In this document: in pieces, positions 14,697 through 15,602 of the stretch | How the letters are laid out: each line of letters begins with the position of its first letter | How positions within the stretch are numbered: the stretch's first letter is position 1 | The notes under the pieces: model-generated | What the model was told of the DNA's origin: nothing | Seen by the model: the letters and a program-made list of their open reading frames with translations, nothing else | The model's database searches: none | Made by a program: the position numbers and the translations under genes | NCBI GenBank assembly: GCA_030610745.1 | Contig: JAUWRC010000018.1 | Span: 1-15,602 of the forward strand | DNA length: 15,602 nt | Source of the DNA: Clostridia bacterium | GTDB lineage: Bacteria; Aerophobota; Aerophobia; Aerophobales; AE-B3A | Direction of reading: 5' to 3'

Positions 14697-14825
14697 CGTC
14701 ATTGCGAGCCTGCCGAAGACAGGCGTGGCAACCTCATTGAGATTGCTTCGTCGATACTGCGTATCTCCTCGCAATGACAGGCGAGGAAGCCCGTCCTCGC
14801 AACCGCTTCGCTCCTCGCAATGACG
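14697..14825. mobile_element. MITE-like palindromic repeat between atpA and atpB
   Basis: The left end CGTCATTGCGAG (14697-14708) is the exact inverse of the right end CTCGCAATGACG (14814-14825), bounding 129 bases. An internal third copy, CTCGCAATGAC (14768-14778), suggests a nested or compound element. Internal GAGATTGCTTCGTCG and GCTTCGCTCCTCGCAATGAC are phrases I recall from a dispersed intergenic repeat seen in many bacteria. There is no coding capacity, so any movement would need a transposase in trans. Confidence 0.6.
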
Positions 14826-14860
14826 AAAAGAAGAGATCCTGTACTCTCTGTTAGACGAAG

Positions 14861-14895
14861 TACGATATACGAACTATGAGCTATGAGCTATTTAA
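14861..14895 (-). repeat. Heptamer array at the atpA stop
   Basis: On the plus strand: TACGATA, TACGAAC, TATGAGC, TATGAGC, TATTTAA. The atpA stop (complement of 14881-14883) lies inside it. Twelve bases, ATCGTACTTCGT (309-320), from the panC tail recur inverted at 14855-14866 at the edge of this array. Confidence 0.65.
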
Positions 14896-15602
14896 GGCCT
14901 GGCACTGGGATTGCAATTTCTCAGTTATCCTTTCCGTCTCTTTTTCAATATCTTCTTCAGGGATATACTTTAGCTTAGCAATGTCCTCTCTCACGGGAAG
15001 GGTAATGAGTTCATTTAAGGATGCTCCTTTTCCCAGAGCTGCCAGGGATGTATCATAATAATTCAAGATTAGCTTAAGCATTAAGTGTTGTTTCTTTATG
15101 GAGGTATAGGTGTCTACAGGGTGAAAAGCAAATTGCTGCAGAAAATCTTCCCTTAAGGAGCGAGCCGTTTCCATGGCTATCCTATCCTCATTAGATAAAA
15201 CATCCAGGCCCACCAGCCTTACCATTTCTCTTAGTTCATCTTCCTTTTGCAGAAGAGCCATAGCTTTACTTCTAAGCTTTATCCAGTCGGGGGCTACCTT
15301 TTGGGTAAAGTATTTCTCTAGGTCTTCCAGGTAAAGAGAGTAACTACGCAGCCAATGTATAGCCGGAAAATGACGTTGATAAGCTAGTTCGGCCACTAAT
15401 GCCCAGAAGACCCTCACCACTCTTAAGGTAGCTTGAGTTACTGGCTCGGAAAGATCCCCTCCCGGAGGAGAGACTGCTCCAATAGTACTTAGGCTCGCCT
15501 TGCGTCCATCTTTTCCCAGACAGATGACTCTTCCTGCTCTTTCATAAAACTCAGCCAATCTTGAAGGGAGATAAGCGGGGTATCCTTCTTCTCCCGGCAT
15601 CT
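14881..15602 (-). CDS. atpA: V-type ATP synthase subunit A, C-terminal part (5' end outside window)
   Basis: About 240 C-terminal residues of the catalytic subunit of the V/A-type ATPase are present; the gene continues beyond the window edge. Seen are MPGEEGYPAYLPSRLAEFYERAGR (the conserved stretch after the nucleotide-binding core), SLSTIGAVSPPGGDLSEPVTQATLRVVRVFWALVAELAYQRHFPAIHWLRSYSLY, DLEKYF and the helical C-terminal domain with FHPVDTYTSIKKQHLMLKLIL. Walker A and B lie in the missing part, so catalytic competence cannot be judged. The final codons (AGC TCA TAG) fall within a heptamer repeat, so the extreme C-terminus may be repeat-derived. Subunits B and D follow in the usual A-B-D order, but B comes only after a 265-base gap. 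Confidence 0.94.
   Translation of the reverse strand, partial: MPGEEGYPAYLPSRLAEFYERAGRVICLGKDGRKASLSTIGAVSPPGGDLSEPVTQATLRVVRVFWALVAELAYQRHFPAIHWLRSYSLYLEDLEKYFTQKVAPDWIKLRSKAMALLQKEDELREMVRLVGLDVLSNEDRIAMETARSLREDFLQQFAFHPVDTYTSIKKQHLMLKLILNYYDTSLAALGKGASLNELITLPVREDIAKLKYIPEEDIEKETERITEKLQSQCQALNSS

Noticed and set aside
14267..14823. Open frames on the plus strand over atpB and the repeat gap
   Set aside because: They are antisense to a clear V-ATPase gene or are made of repeat sequence; there is no family resemblance or ribosome site.

Overview
This AT-rich window comes from a bacterium with a lipid-A-bearing outer membrane and a V/A-type rotary ATPase. The gene set includes a genuine lipid-A-disaccharide synthase (lpxB), two further proteins of the same glycosyltransferase superfamily, an MsbA-like lipid flippase, an O-antigen ligase/polymerase-like membrane protein and two sugar transferases. 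Short operon-style spacing, Shine-Dalgarno sites, and GTG and TTG starts are all bacterial. V-type ATPase genes beside lipid A genes, plus abundant short intergenic repeats, suggest an uncultivated diderm lineage (for example Omnitrophota- or Aerophobota-like). That placement is a low-confidence inference; no taxonomic marker is present.

Layout, left to right: (1) the 3' end of panC (1-333), whose last codons run into repeats. (2) A 280-bp repeat-filled gap. (3) A co-directional lipid A/LPS cluster (664-10442): lpxB, a DUF362-ferredoxin protein, an LpxB-like glycosyltransferase, an O-antigen ligase family protein, a GT4 glycosyltransferase, an MsbA-like ABC transporter, a GT2 glycosyltransferase and a second LpxB-like protein of the TIGR03492 type. 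Most of these genes overlap or sit within a few bases of each other; the main interruption is a 117-bp gap holding a long palindrome. (4) A near-consensus sigma70-type promoter followed by a PfkB sugar kinase and a LacD-type ketose-bisphosphate aldolase (10508-12544). (5) A convergent junction with a hairpin. (6) On the minus strand, V-type ATPase subunits A (partial), B and D, with a MITE-like palindromic repeat between A and B.

How the genes fit together: LpxB makes the lipid A disaccharide. The GT4, GT2 and LpxB-like enzymes could extend a core oligosaccharide. The MsbA-like transporter would flip the product across the inner membrane, and the WaaL/Wzy-like protein would join or polymerise outer glycans in the periplasm. 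The kinase-aldolase pair would phosphorylate a ketohexose phosphate and cleave the bisphosphate to triose phosphates. The ATPase is a separate housekeeping operon.

The most unusual content is between the genes. Nearly every non-coding gap carries degenerate arrays with a strict 7-base period, often arranged as inverted pairs, and these arrays supply the stop codons of two genes. The gap before lpxB also holds two inverted copies of a 23-base element whose hairpin stems differ by three fully compensatory base-pair changes. That suggests the structure, not the sequence, is maintained.
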